Shown here in pieces: positions 26,448 through 38,621 of a stretch of DNA of 64,000 nucleotides. Under the pieces are notes generated by a model, which was not told the origin of the DNA, ran no database searches, and saw only the letters and a program-made list of their open reading frames with translations. The position numbers and the translations under genes are program-made. Each line of letters begins with the position of its first letter. Within the stretch, counting starts at the first letter, position 1. This stretch comes from Cinclus cinclus (lineage: Eukaryota; Chordata; Aves; Passeriformes; Cinclidae): positions 11,310,123 through 11,374,122 of the forward strand of contig NC_085056.1 in the NCBI RefSeq assembly GCF_963662255.1. The letters are read 5' to 3'.

Positions 26448-26600
26448 AGGCCGAGATCTTATCACTTACAATCATGTAAATCTGGCTTTAATCCATTAAA
26501 CTCCAAGTTAGGCACCTAGATATAAATCAGTGAAATTTGGTTGGCATCAGTATTTGTTTCAGCAGAGCTGCTCTGATTTACGCTGGGAAGATCGGACCCA
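26448..26600. mobile_element. Short palindromic (MITE-like) repeat, copy 2
   Basis: The ends pair as inverted repeats: AGGCCGAGATCTT near 26448-26460 against AAGATCGGACCC at 26588-26599, followed inward by GTAAATC and GATTTAC. The words GTAAATCTGGC and CTCTGATTTACGCTGGGAAG resemble the GATTTACACC-AGCTGAGGATCTGGCCC hairpin repeat of sauropsid genomes. It lies 20 bp after copy 1 but belongs to a different or strongly diverged subfamily. Confidence 0.55.
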
Positions 26601-27699
26601 TTAGATTTGCAATTTAGAAATGCATTTGCTCCACTGGATGTGTAAATGTTGCCATAACCAAAATTAACATAGCCACAAAGAAAGATTATTTTCAACAGTA
26701 GCTATTTAAAATATCTCTTTGCACAATATAAACAAAGAGAATTATGTCAGAGTTAGAAGCAAGAAGGTTTAAGAGTTGCATATGTCTTAACCTTTACACT
26801 GGCTATGAGTACATCAGTTCCTACAAGATGAACTGCATTATAAAGTAAATAGATCTGCTTTAAAGAAAGGTCAGGACATATGTTCTGCTAAAATCTAATT
26901 TCAGTCTATTGCCCTATAACCTACTGCTCTCTTGAATACAACAGATATAATAGTAAAGAGTCTGCATTTAATTATCTCTGGTATAAAGCCTCCTTATCCT
27001 CCTGAGAATATTCACAGGGATAACAGAAGGTATTCTCAAAATTCTGTATTTACCTCTGTATAGGGAGTGCATTCTGTTTTAACTGTCTTTCTTACTTTCT
27101 GGAAATGTTATTTTAGCACCTCTTCTACCCTTAATCGAATTTTATATTATTTTTATGTCCTGAAAGCCCATATTGTTCTACAGACCCAAGCAAACCCTAT
27201 TGCAGTGCTGTTAGTGGTAGGTTCCTGTGAGTGCAATAAGAGCATCGTTTGCTCCTCATCCTTACATGCACTAACTGTTCGCAGCTGCCTGTTTTAAGAT
27301 AAATTATACTGGGATTCAACAGCTTAATAATAACATTAATTTTGCCTGGTAAAAGCCAGAAGAGCTTTAAAGTGAAGGGTACTTGCCACAGTGTCAGTGT
27401 TAGCCTGGCAGAGAAACACCTACAGATAATATGTAGAGTTAAGTAAAAGAATAATTTAGGTGGGCTTGGTCATATTATAACTGATGTGCCCTGCAGTCCT
27501 AAATCAATGTGTCATTTGGAAAGGAGATTGATGGTAAGTTAGCTTTCACTGGTGACCATTCAAGCACCCGCCTAAAATATTCCAGCAAACTTCAAGAAAC
27601 AAAGGAGTAAAACACCTGTCTGTGGCTCAGATCTACATGAGGGCATTTTTGTCCCATGAGTGACACTGCAAACAGGTATGTGCAAACTATATTATGAAC

Positions 27700-27775
27700 T
27701 GGTATTAACTGCCCTAATTACTGAATAAATCAGAGTAATTCCATCAAGATCCAAGAGCAGAGGATCAGGCCTGAA
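27700..27775. mobile_element. Diverged palindromic-repeat fragment
   Basis: The segment ATAAATCAGAGTAATTCCAT, then CAAGATCC and GAGGATCAGGCCTGA, shares words with the hairpin repeats at 26.4 and 52.9 kb (TAAATCAG, AACTCCATTGAAGTC-type, GAGGATCNGGCC). Only half of the hairpin can be followed, so the call is tentative. Confidence 0.35.
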
Positions 27776-29630
27776 CTTCCCAGAGTGATTTTTCTCATCT
27801 GGATCCCAGGAAGGACTGTCCTGGAGGATGCTTTGAAAGCCTAACAATTACCATTCTAGCAGGGTTTAAGAGGTTGATAACTTTACATATGGGTAAGGAT
27901 CCACTTCCTGTAGTCTGACTACAGGAAATTACTGAGCTGACCACATTCATAGCACACGCTTCTGCCTTTGTTCCTCCAGCCAGCACCAGCTCCACTGTCT
28001 CAAGATAGTTGTTTAGTATGTAGGTGAATTAAAACATCATATATTTATAAATATACTTCCCTGGAGTCTTTTCCATTGAAGAGAACGACAGTCATTTAAG
28101 GTAATATTCTGTCATCATTTGAAACTCATCATTTGTGGTGAAATCCAGGATTTTGGGAAAAAAAGAGAAAATTACAGAAAAGGAAAGGAGAAAAGGAAAC
28201 AGGATGGGTCCCAAAGCTGTCTCAGGAAAATGAATAGCCTGCATTCCTACATCTGTCAGTAGCTTGGGGATTGGTTTGGAAATGCCTATGAAATTGTTAC
28301 ACAAAAAGATGTGACATTCTCTTTGCTTATGAAGTGTCCTACTGTGTTATTGTCTTGTTGGAACATGCTGCTTTGGTAGAGTTTATGGTGGAAGTTCCTT
28401 GCAAAAAGCACATCACAGCTGATGCTATACCCATGAAGGTCCTCCCTGCTGCCAGCCCCCAGTAGCTGAAGCACAGGGAAGGTCTTGCAGGCACCAGATG
28501 ATTAAATCTTTTGCTATGGGCTCTGCGTGCTGATAAGCTTACTACCATTATTTGAATCTTTCAAGGAAAACAAACCCAAACTAACAAAAAAGAAAAGAAA
28601 ATTGCAAAACGGTAAATACTTATGTCAACTGCTTGAGTCTTACTGCTTTTCAGTTTCCTAGACAGGTATCTCCAAAAAGGCTTCACACCTGTGAAAAGCC
28701 ATAGCACAGAATGAGTTACTGGGACACTTGCACCTGGATATTTATTTACTCTCCAGTGTCTCTCTCAGGGATCCCTGTGGGTCCCACTTTCAGTCTGGAA
28801 TTGCTCTGATCCCTTTGTAGAGGACAAGGGCTGAGATGACTCCCCCTGGGGTGGGGGCAGTAGAGGGGCTTTGAACAGCCTCCCTTGTGGGTGTGTGGTT
28901 GATGTGTTTGGCAAGTCCATGGAAGTGCTGCAACCTGGTGCAGTTTGGAAGTAGAAAAGATGTGAAGGCATGTGACTGTGCTGGTGGAGCTGCCTTAATC
29001 GTACCCAAAGGAGAACAATAAATTCCACCTAGAAGCAAGAAAATGTCATTAATTCTCCTTTAGGGAGAATCTCTATAACTAACTTTCCTATTCTAGTGCA
29101 ATGAGACCTAGCAGTCTCTGCAGAGACTCCTGGTTATACTGTTTCAAATTTTCTTGGAAACCTTAATACTTCCACACAGGAGAGTTGCTTCTGGGGCATT
29201 AAAATACACATCCCTAGGACTTCCCTTCCATTTATTGCAAAAATAATGGTAATTATCAAGAATGAGTAGCAGATTCAGTGCTTATTAGTCTTACTTTTTA
29301 AAAATCTGAAACAAATGTTTTTTCTTCCACTGTAACTGATCATTTTAATTTCCCTTCTTTGTCTGTAATAAAAATTGACGTTAAAGGATGCCTGAGGCAG
29401 TGTAATGAGAAAATGAAATTAGTTTTTCAGTTGGCTGGTCAAAAGCATTTTATACATGATAATAAACAGTTTATTTTACTCTTTTGCTTATGACATAATA
29501 AATGATAAAAACATTTTCCTGAAATAGATATTGCCCACTTTTCTACAGAGAGCTCAAGCTGGGATTTTTCCATTCATGGAGTCCCATAACTCTAGGAACT
29601 GTCTGCTTTCTTGATCTACTTATCTTAATC

Positions 29631-29652
29631 TTTTTTTTTTTTTTTTTTTTTT
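29631..29652 (+). repeat. Poly(T) tract (T22)
   Basis: This is the longest homopolymer of the window, 22 T. Read on the - strand it is a poly(A) run, but nothing gene-like or transposon-like precedes it there (29653-29830 on -). Confidence 0.85.
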
Positions 29653-30585
29653 GGATGGTACACAACAGTGCATCTCCACACCAAGCATGGCCAAAAGCTT
29701 AAGGCTTTTTTCCTCCTTGAAAACCTTTCTCAGAAGTGCTGGATCAATTACACTGTAACCCATCAGTAAATCTATGTCAAGGCATTTCTGAGGAGTCTCT
29801 TGAATTTTGTATGGTGTCCTTAAAGCCATGCCCAGCCCTGTATTTGAACCAAATAGTGCTGGTTGTTTTTAAACACTGGACCCAAAGGGAGCCTGAGCAG
29901 GAGCCAGACACAGCCTGGCAGTCCCACTGCATGAGACAGGCACCTTTCCTCCCCTCTCCTTAAACTTGGGCAGGGTGGGAAGCCAGGGAGTTAATGGTTT
30001 GCATAAATTCTTGATTGCCACACTATCCAGTTTTCTGAAGTCATATTGAACATGTTTGCAGGTTCAGGGAAGAAGAGACTTAGATGTTGTTCAGGGTTCT
30101 GTGGAAGCCTGTGACCACTTTGAGAGTTGTCCCATTTCAGTGCCTCCCCCCGCATTCATCCTTGTGTGAATTGTAAAAGCCTTTTCTCAATAGAGGCTCT
30201 TTCTAAGTGAACATATGAGACTCATTGGTTTGTTTGGATTGGTTTAGATTGATTATAATGGCTTCTTCAAAGCAAGAAATCAAAATAGGTGAGTGCTGAG
30301 ATGAACACATAACATATTGATAAATGTAGTTACATATGTGAAGTGGGCAAGAAAAAGAGAGAAAAAAACTGAGTTTCTTGCACATGATTCTTACAGTTCT
30401 CGACAGCTAGAACTCCCACATGCTTGAATAGTTCAATAGTGGATTAGTGTGATGTCTGCTTGGTGGATCCTGTGGGGCATAGGCTCAGCAAGAGACACAT
30501 CGTTCAGGATTCTGGGGACAGCTTGTAAACTGTGCAACTCTAGCAGCAATCCCACTCCAATCAAAGTCAAACTTGAAGATGGAAT

Positions 30586-30595
30586 GGGGGGGGGG
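30586..30595 (+). repeat. Poly(G) tract (G10)
   Basis: A run of 10 G in otherwise AT-rich DNA. It is a likely spot for length variation and sequencing error. Confidence 0.7.
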
Positions 30596-31130
30596 AAGAT
30601 GCTTTATATTTATGCTCCCATAATTTATTTTCTAAACTGTGAGTACTCCATTTCTACAGGATAGTGCTAAAGAAGTATTTCTTTGTAAAAGGATATGAAC
30701 TTCATAGAGCAAGCTGCCTTATTAGCAAAAAAGTAGAACGAACATGTAAGTAGTGAACTGAAAGCTTGATTATGTATTTATTTTTACTGAAGCCTGTGGC
30801 AAGGCTGTCATTATGTTTAATAAAGCCAGGGGGCTTCCTATTAACATCAGGGTCTGATCTTTTTCTTGTGCTCAGGAAAAAATAAATTTCTCACTAAGGT
30901 ACCTGCACAATTTGTTTGTAAATGGAAAGCGATTCTGGTAAATTGCACCCTTTTCATGGACAAAAAAATTCTGTTGCTATAAAAAATATTTATATCTTTG
31001 GAATCTTAACAACCATACCAGGAATATTAATATTCCAGTTAAAATTTATTTAATATCTTTTATTATGTGCCAAGACAGTTTTCACTAGAATAATAAAGGT
31101 TTAACAACAAAGAACCTGTTTGCAAATTCC

Positions 31131-31190
31131 CACTCGCAAGCCTTATCCCATTGATATTACTAGGAGTCTTCATGAAAGTGAAAGTTGCAT
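31131..31190. mobile_element. Diverged palindromic-repeat fragment
   Basis: The sequence CACTCGCAAGCCTTATCCCA, then TTGATATTACTAGGAGTC and TTCATGAAAGTGAAAGTTGC, follows the same order of words as the centre of the hairpin repeat at 26341-26427 (CTCA-CAAG-GTCCCATTGA, then GGGAC-CTCATG-GAGTAAAG). It is strongly decayed and its ends are not visible. Confidence 0.4.
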
Positions 31191-34100
31191 TTTTGGTAAG
31201 ACTAACCTAGGGTAAGACATGCTGCATCTGTATGTTGAGTGAAAATATGTGGGTGTAAGTATATGTTAGGAACAGAGCTGACATTATGGTGCTCATGAAT
31301 CCTGCAAACCAACACAAGTTTGAATGCAATACATAGAAAGTGAATATCAAGATTTAAAATAAAGAATGGCTTAACTGTATGTTGGGACTCCTCAAGCAGT
31401 CACCTGTTGAGTTCCCAAGGGCAGCTCCACTATGCCAGGGGTGGAGGTATTTACAGATGTTTTGTGTCTGCCCTCAGGACTCTCAGCAGGGAGAGCCATT
31501 GCATTTCCCACTCCTCATGGGCTGCCCAGTGCTCCCCACTGAGACCATCACACAGTTCCTCTGTGCCAGCATCTTCCACAAATTTTGAAGACTACAGCTG
31601 ATCTCCACTCAGTGCTCTCTCCCTCTGTCTCACTCCTTTCTGCTAATCAGTGCAAGTTTAATTTTTCTTCTTGGAGGGAGTGAAATTCAAACTCAGCCTG
31701 GGTACCTCTTCTCAGCAGGATATTATTAGGGTAATTAAATAGCAGAAGTGATTAACATGGAGTACAGTAATCTGTTCATTCTTTAATATTCTTAAATCAC
31801 AATGTATCTGCTGGTAGAAATGCAGACTACTTGGATGGATTTTTGGTGAGTTTCAGTGGCCTCTGCTGACAATTACAAAACTTGGTTGGAAACATGTTAC
31901 AGATACCTCACAGCTTTTAGGAAGCAGCTCAATGGCTATCCAGATAGCTGTATTCCTTTTCATATGTGTGAGGAAGCCCAGGAACATGTGAAGAAATACA
32001 GCCCTCACAAGCAAGGTCCCTTTTCTGCTGCATAGTGGGTATTTAGGTGTTCAGTGCATCCCTGCTGTTCTCTGTCTGACTACAGCTACACTTTTCCAGC
32101 TCTAAACCAAGACCTGAAAATGTCTTTCCTTGTTTTGGATCTAGCACAGATTTAGAGATGTTGGAGGAATATAAAATTTCAAATCCAGCTAATGCATTAA
32201 GGCTGATTCCTTAACTCCTTCAAATTACAAATGAGTTCTTTTGTCATTCCAGATGTCCTTCCTGATCGTGATCTAATTTTGGAGGTGGTGAATATTCACT
32301 TGTTGCATATAGGTAAAGATAAAATAAGGGCCTTGTTACCCGTGTAAAATTATGGCTCAGGCCTGCTGCTTAGGCTAAGCAGAAGGGAGATTTGGGAGGG
32401 TGAGCTGGGATAGGGGCAGAGAGACCCGAGAGATGAGGACTCACATGCTGTGTGACTGCCACACGTCCACAGCCTGGGGCATAGTGGTGGCTTGGCTTGG
32501 GCTTGCTGTGCCTTAAAACTATGTGAAGTGGTAATGGGCAAACTGCTGGAAAAGGCCTGGGGTTTGCAATAAAGGACTCTCCTCTGCACCTGCCTGGGAA
32601 CTGTGTCGCTTTGCTTTGTACATTCACTCTTAAATTCCTCAAGGTTACAGTTATCCAGGAATTTCCTTCAGACAGACAGAAAACATTTTAGCACGCTTGA
32701 TCACTGTGGTAGTAAGAGCAAACCTGTATAGAGCTATAATTAAAATTGATTTTTTTTTTCTGTGGATATTCTAGGTTTTCTGTTTTGTTTTGTTTCCTCC
32801 AGTGGTGAAAATTAAGGGAATTTCTGAAAAAAACATCATTCATGCTTTGTATTCCTAGCTTTTATAAGAATTTAAATTGTAAATTTCTGAAGGTTGTATT
32901 TTTTCTGTGCAAGAAATGCAATTATTTCCTAATTTTTGTGAAGATTAACAAATTTATATTATAGCTGAAATAATGTCTGCCTCTGCTTAGCATTTCATAC
33001 CAAAGTTTCATTTTAGATATATTATTACTCAAACATTTTAAGTAATTCAATTATTTTTCATAAGTTTTTTGACAAATTGAGTTACAAATGTCAACTGGCT
33101 GCCCCTTCATGGGGTGAGCAGAAGAGGTCATGGTACTTTCCACATATCTCTGACCCTCAATAACTTTCTAAGCAGGCCAAGGATGAGTAGACTGACCTCC
33201 CTTTTATTTTAAAGCTCAATTACAGAAAATAGAAATCTGTGAGGGAAAAAAAATCAAACTTGTTATGGAGAGGAGGCAGCCACTTTTTGGCACTGAACGT
33301 TGCTTCTCCCTTTCCGGCTCAGCCCCCACTCAAGTGCAGTGTCCATGTGGATGAGGTTTATGGGTGTATGTGTTCTTCTAACATATCAAAATATTTACCT
33401 TGTGCATTTCAGTGCAACATCATTAATTTTGCTAAGCTTCCAGTCTCAGTAAGTGCCAGCTGTCTTTGGGTTTCCAAGGCACTCGGATCTGATAAGTGAG
33501 CTCTTGTGTTAGCACTGTGACGGTCAAAGGTCCGTGTCAGGTCAGGACCTCTGCTCTGTGGGAGAGAGAAACTGATTTAAAACTACCAGAGGAAACAAGT
33601 AAAACAGAAAAATGGAATTTATAAAGCTTATGAAATGTCATGAGATGTGTTGCAGTCTTTTAGACAAATGTTGAACGCAGTTAACCTGAAGGGAAAAGGG
33701 GGAGATAAAGGATTACCTGCTACTAGAAAAAGAGCTGGTGCTAAGGATGAGTAGGACTTAATGAGATTCTTTTTAGCTGTATCAGCAGTGATGTTTTGAT
33801 TTTTCTTGATAGAAACTAGAAAGGTATAATTAGGAACATTTTTCCCCTCTACAGTTTCAGCTTATGAGCTTTATTTCATACAATAAAGAGTCCAGAAAAA
33901 TAAACCCATCATATTTAATTTGAGTTCACAGAACATTTGTTAATATTTGTCCCTTTTTTTTTTTGGTTAAGTGGGTAAATCACATAGCTATTAAATCTGC
34001 AAGATATAAATCACATTCAATTAAATGATAGCTAAGGTACTGTGGCAGGTCTGATTAAATTGGTGTGCTAGTAAGTTCATTTTCACAACATCCATGGAAC

Positions 34101-35910
34101 AACATCTCTGATGTTTGCTGTGAAATTGAAAAAGAAGTTTGTTGGAGTCTCAGCCACGTAAATGTTGTTCCCCGTGTCGGATACAAACCCCAAACCTTTG
34201 GACAGTCTGGTTTGAGCAAGTCCTGCAAGTCACCCCGCCTACATACCAAAGCCCCTGTGCATTTTGTATTTATTTATGTCAGCTGCTGCCATAGGAGACA
34301 GCAGGAGACCTGGGTGGGAGGCCCTTGGGTGCAGAGATTCTCCCCTCTCCTCTTCAGAAGGCTGTGCCACTGGGGAGGCTCTCACTGGAGTCAGGGAAAG
34401 GCAACAGCCTCTGGAATTGGTGCTTGATGCATTTCAGAGAAGGACTTAGCCCTGGATATTTGGGGGTTCAGAAGCACAAGCACTGCTTCACCTCTTCTGT
34501 TTTCACAAATATAAGGCACCCGCATAGAAGTTCAAATGTCACTTTTAACATCTTTTAATATCAAATCCTGTCGTTAAGATTCAATGGAAAAATTAATGTT
34601 GGAAATGGGATTCTTTTCCAATTGTCAAATCTGGCATAATATTAAATTGGTCACAGCAGATTTGGTATTATCTTTTCCTGAGGTTTCTTGATGTGAAGAA
34701 GTGAAGGTATTAGAGGAAGGTGAGGTAGTTAAGAAAATGCAACTAAATCTGGGATCAATTTAGTTTCAAATCAGAAATAAATTTATTGTATGCATTGCAG
34801 TAATAGATGTCCATTACCTTATTCAGTTTAGAATTTTAAGACATCTCTAAACACCAGCAGGAACTGTTGTAAAGCTATGTAATAAATCATTTTTGTAGAG
34901 TTTTCATCCACCCCAAAAAATGGATCAAAATAAGATCATTCTTTTTCCTTGTCTTTTCCTAATAACATTTTTCATGTTTGATTAGTAGGAGACTGATTCT
35001 GCAAAATGTATACTAAATAAAATCTAAAGAAAATGTTTTTGTTTGAAACTGGAACTAGACTCAGTGAAGTCGATAGCTGTTCAATCTTCAAACATTTTCT
35101 GAGGTATTTTAAGAAGGTGTCATAGCGTGGCAGAATTTGTTTTTGAATCAGCACAAAAGATTTTGGTCTTTTCCTCTCCTGTAAGTTATTTGCACAGGAA
35201 TAGAATTGCTGGTAAATGCAGCCTGAGACTTGCATAACTCCCCATTTCTAAGGCAGATACAAGAGTCTCACAGTTGCAGCCTGTCCCCAGGTACATCATG
35301 CATGGATGGCTTTTGTTTCTGCTCTGCCAGCCTTTCCAGCATATACAAAGTAAAATTGCATTACCTTGGCACTTCCTATTTTAATTTCTGCATGGCTAGA
35401 TTGCTTTTCTCCTCCATTTTTGTTCAGATGGGCTGGAATGGTGAAGAGTTTTGCTAAGCTTTTCCAGGAGATGTTTCTTGCCTATCAAGAAAATTGGGCA
35501 AGAGCCCGATCAGACAAGTGTGCACATTTGCCATCTTGCTCTGCTCTTGCAGAGATGACTCTTTTGTCAGGGATAATAACATCAGGGAGATGACCTTGTG
35601 AGGTAAACCACACATTTATTCAGTCTCTAAGCTCTGCTAGCATGTTGGTTGAAGTATGATCTTTGTCAAGCCCAGAGATGTAATTACCCTGAGAGTTAAT
35701 GCTAATTGGTTTATTGAGTTTAATTGGATATCATTAAAAATACTGTCGGCTTATGCTGGAACTAAGACAATATTCTCTTAGAGGAAGAATGATGATTCTT
35801 ACTTAATCATTCATATATAACCTTGGTTTTACATCATTATTTCACAACAAACTTGGATGAACAAGGTCCACCATTGAGGACATTTTATTTTTAGTTCTGC
35901 CTACTACTCT

Positions 35911-36210
35911 TAACCTTTCCCAAAGTTTTGGATGAAGAACTTGATAAAATATTTGATGATATTGCTAAGGTTAATTACAATTTCAGCTATGGCAAGAGAC
36001 ATGCTATAAATGATTTAAAGAATAATAAAACTATAGAGGTCAAAAGAGCTGACAAAGGAGGTTTCAGTCATCATAATGAATTGGAATAATTAGACAGTTT
36101 TAGTGATGATTATCTGAAATTAACATGTGATCTCACTAAAAAGTTCCAACTGCTCTTAGATTGGATTAGTGATAAGCTTTTGGAAAAGGGGTGCTTTATA
36201 ATTAATAAGG
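35911..36210 (+). pseudogene. Penelope-like retroelement fragment (decayed RT-region remnant)
   Basis: Read in the frame of position 35931, the DNA gives DEELDKIFDDIAKVNYNF, then YGKRHAINDLKNNKTIEVKR, ADKGG and, after a TAA at 36087-36089, a Tyr/Leu-rich stretch ending LLEKGCFIINK. The pattern of a hydrophobic helix, L-K-N-N-K-x-I-x-V-K-x-A-D-K-G-G, then an aspartate/tyrosine region about 20 residues on, is the hallmark of the N-terminal part of Penelope-like element reverse transcriptase, where the motif is usually I-K-P-A-D-K-G. Here Pro is replaced by Arg, and the catalytic core and endonuclease are absent. It is a short inactive fossil. The match is by eye, with no alignment. Confidence 0.5.
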
Positions 36211-38591
36211 TTATTTTTTGTCGTTGCTAGGACTGTAACTCAGTATGGTGTGTATTTTTTAAGGACACAGAAGTTTAGGTGGTACTAAATAAAGACTGAG
36301 GTCTAATTTTAGTTTTGGGTGCAGATAGTAGGAAAATGGCATTTGGGCTCATTTACTTGTAATTAAGACAGCACTTAAAAAGGCATAATCCCCTTTTTTG
36401 GGGGTCAGAGTAAAAAAATAAAGTTAATTTCTTAAAGTAGCAGAAGAATCTTGGCTTCATGGTCAGTTAGATTATGACTGGAGAACTGAAATTTTGGGGA
36501 AGTGTCCACAAAGTCCAACTCTTTTTTGTCCCTTAGAAATAATTCAAGCCCTTTCTCCCTTCCCCCCGGCCCACCCCATTCAATTTTGTTCTGCTACTCC
36601 ACTATTACATGGGGTTGATCTGGAATCTCTTCTCTTTATTTCCTTTCAGATGTGATAGGCCAGAGTCCTAAACCCCCCTGTTCTGCTGGTGACGTACACC
36701 TGGTTGTGATGAGCAGGACACTTGTAGCCTCTCTTTGAATTTGGCTGCATCCCAACACGATTGATGCTCATTCCAGTCACATTTAGCATTTTGCAGGTAA
36801 AATTTTGCAGAATTTGGTACGAATGGGGTAACATGTAGAAAATGGTGTATATTAAGCTTCCTGTTTTTCCAGGATATGTGATGCTGTATCACACTAAAGA
36901 CATGGATCACAGAGTTTAAAGCCTTTCTAAAACTTAATTTAAGCTTTCTATTTAATATTTAAAATGTGTTGGTATTTTATTCCACTCTAAGGCCTCTTTA
37001 TCTGGTTCCCTTTAGTGTCTCTGGCTTGTGGTTACTAAGGCAACTCTGTTTGGAGACAGGAATACAATAAAAATATGTTATTTACATTAATTTAAAGTCA
37101 CTTATGATGCAAAGACTTTTTCATATTAAAGATAGCAAATGCATTGATAAAATTTATTTTATAAAACTTTAATTACAAAAAATACAGTAAATTCTAAAGA
37201 TTTAAAACCAATATTTAAACTAGAATCAACATTAAACTGATTTTCTCCCAGATATGTGGGACAAAGGGAACCCATATAAGAATATGCTAATATTGAATAC
37301 TATTTAGCATGAATTTCAGAAAAATTTCTGTGGCAATGTCTTCTTCACTTGGCCTCTTCTCCAGCCATACATAAAGCTCTCTTCTAAGAGACAAGCTGTC
37401 TAACAACCTTAACCATGTCACTGGGGTCAGAGCTAGGAAAACCCACCCTGTCCATCCCTCCTGCCATGGGGGTTTTGCAGGTGGGCCTGACAGAGTTCCT
37501 GGTGAAGACATCTGAGTCCTATTTTGACTTTAGCTAAGTTTGGCTGACCGGAGGTTTTAAAGACGTTCATTGTAAAGCAGCAGTAAAGAATTTCGCTGTT
37601 AAGCTTGTTTTCCTATTTTCTTGCTGGAAGTTGGAAGGATTTGAAACTTATCAAGGGATTTGAAACTTCAGCAGTTTCTCTTCCTCTGAAATACTTCAAC
37701 CAGGCAAAGAAAATTTTCAGGCTGCATTATGACCTTAATTCCTCCTTTTTGCCCATTATCTGCTCATTATTGGGCTATACTAAACATGGACTCCTTCAAG
37801 AACATTTTTTCCACCCCAAATCTCTTTAAGAATGAATGCTAGCCATGTTGAATCAAGGGCATAGTGTCAAATGGAATAGTTTCAGGATGAGCAGAGTTTT
37901 CTTTGAATCTTGTTTAGATGTGTAGAATTAAATTAAAAAAAAAAAGGGAAGACTGGAGTTTATATCTGAGAGTCAGCTTAAATGAGGGTTCCCTTCAGTC
38001 ATTAACTCACTTTTTTCCCCTATGCATCTTATAGCAAAGCTAACCACGACAGTATTGACTGATTTCCTGGATAATATGTAGTGTGATAAATTAGATTACA
38101 CAAGTTAAGTGGCTATGTATGACTAGCAGCAGCAAAGAAGTTATATAAATAAACCAAAGTTAATTAAAATATTATAAAATATAAATAATCTGAGGTTAGT
38201 GAACATTGTTTCATTTTAAATTAATAAATATGCAAAGTTAATGTTTGTAATTAAAGCTAAATTTATCTTCATGCTCTGCCTGTTTAATAACAGTGGAAAC
38301 ATAATGTTACGTGCAGAAATGTAGTAATAGATTTGTTTAGGACTGACATTATAAACAAATGTCTCAGTCTATTTATTCTAAGTTATGATACAGATTCTTT
38401 TCACATGCATCTGATGGCCTTTAAACCATTTAAAATGAACCACATTAATGTAATCTAATCTTGATACTGAACATAACATTTCAGTTTGAATTATCCAGAA
38501 TCCATGATCCATTTTATTACTCACAAAGCACTTTATACACTTATGATAATGGCAAACCTTGCTCTGTTATTTAAATTCCATTTCAGATGGG

Positions 38592-38621
38592 ATTTTTTTT
38601 ATTATTATTATTTTATTTTTT
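38592..38621 (+). repeat. T-run plus (ATT)n tract
   Basis: T8 followed by four ATT units and further T-runs; a simple low-complexity tract. Confidence 0.75.

Larger units (their letters stand above)
26601..35870. other. Intergenic, no gene seen
   Basis: AT-rich sequence with two further diverged palindromic-repeat candidates (27700-27775, 31131-31190), T22 at 29631-29652, G10 at 30586-30595 and T11 at 33954-33964. GC-richer patches lie near 28780-28960, 32370-32620 and 34190-34440. Reading frames reach 120 codons (34065-34427, +) but none shows a family signature. Confidence 0.65.

Noticed and set aside
29631..29830. T22 taken as the poly(A) tail of a - strand processed pseudogene
   Set aside because: The 69-codon - strand frame next to it has no recognisable parent, and I see no target-site duplication.
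34065..34427. 120-codon frame on the + strand
   Set aside because: It has no family signature and other frames overlap it. No start context or neighbouring exons support it.
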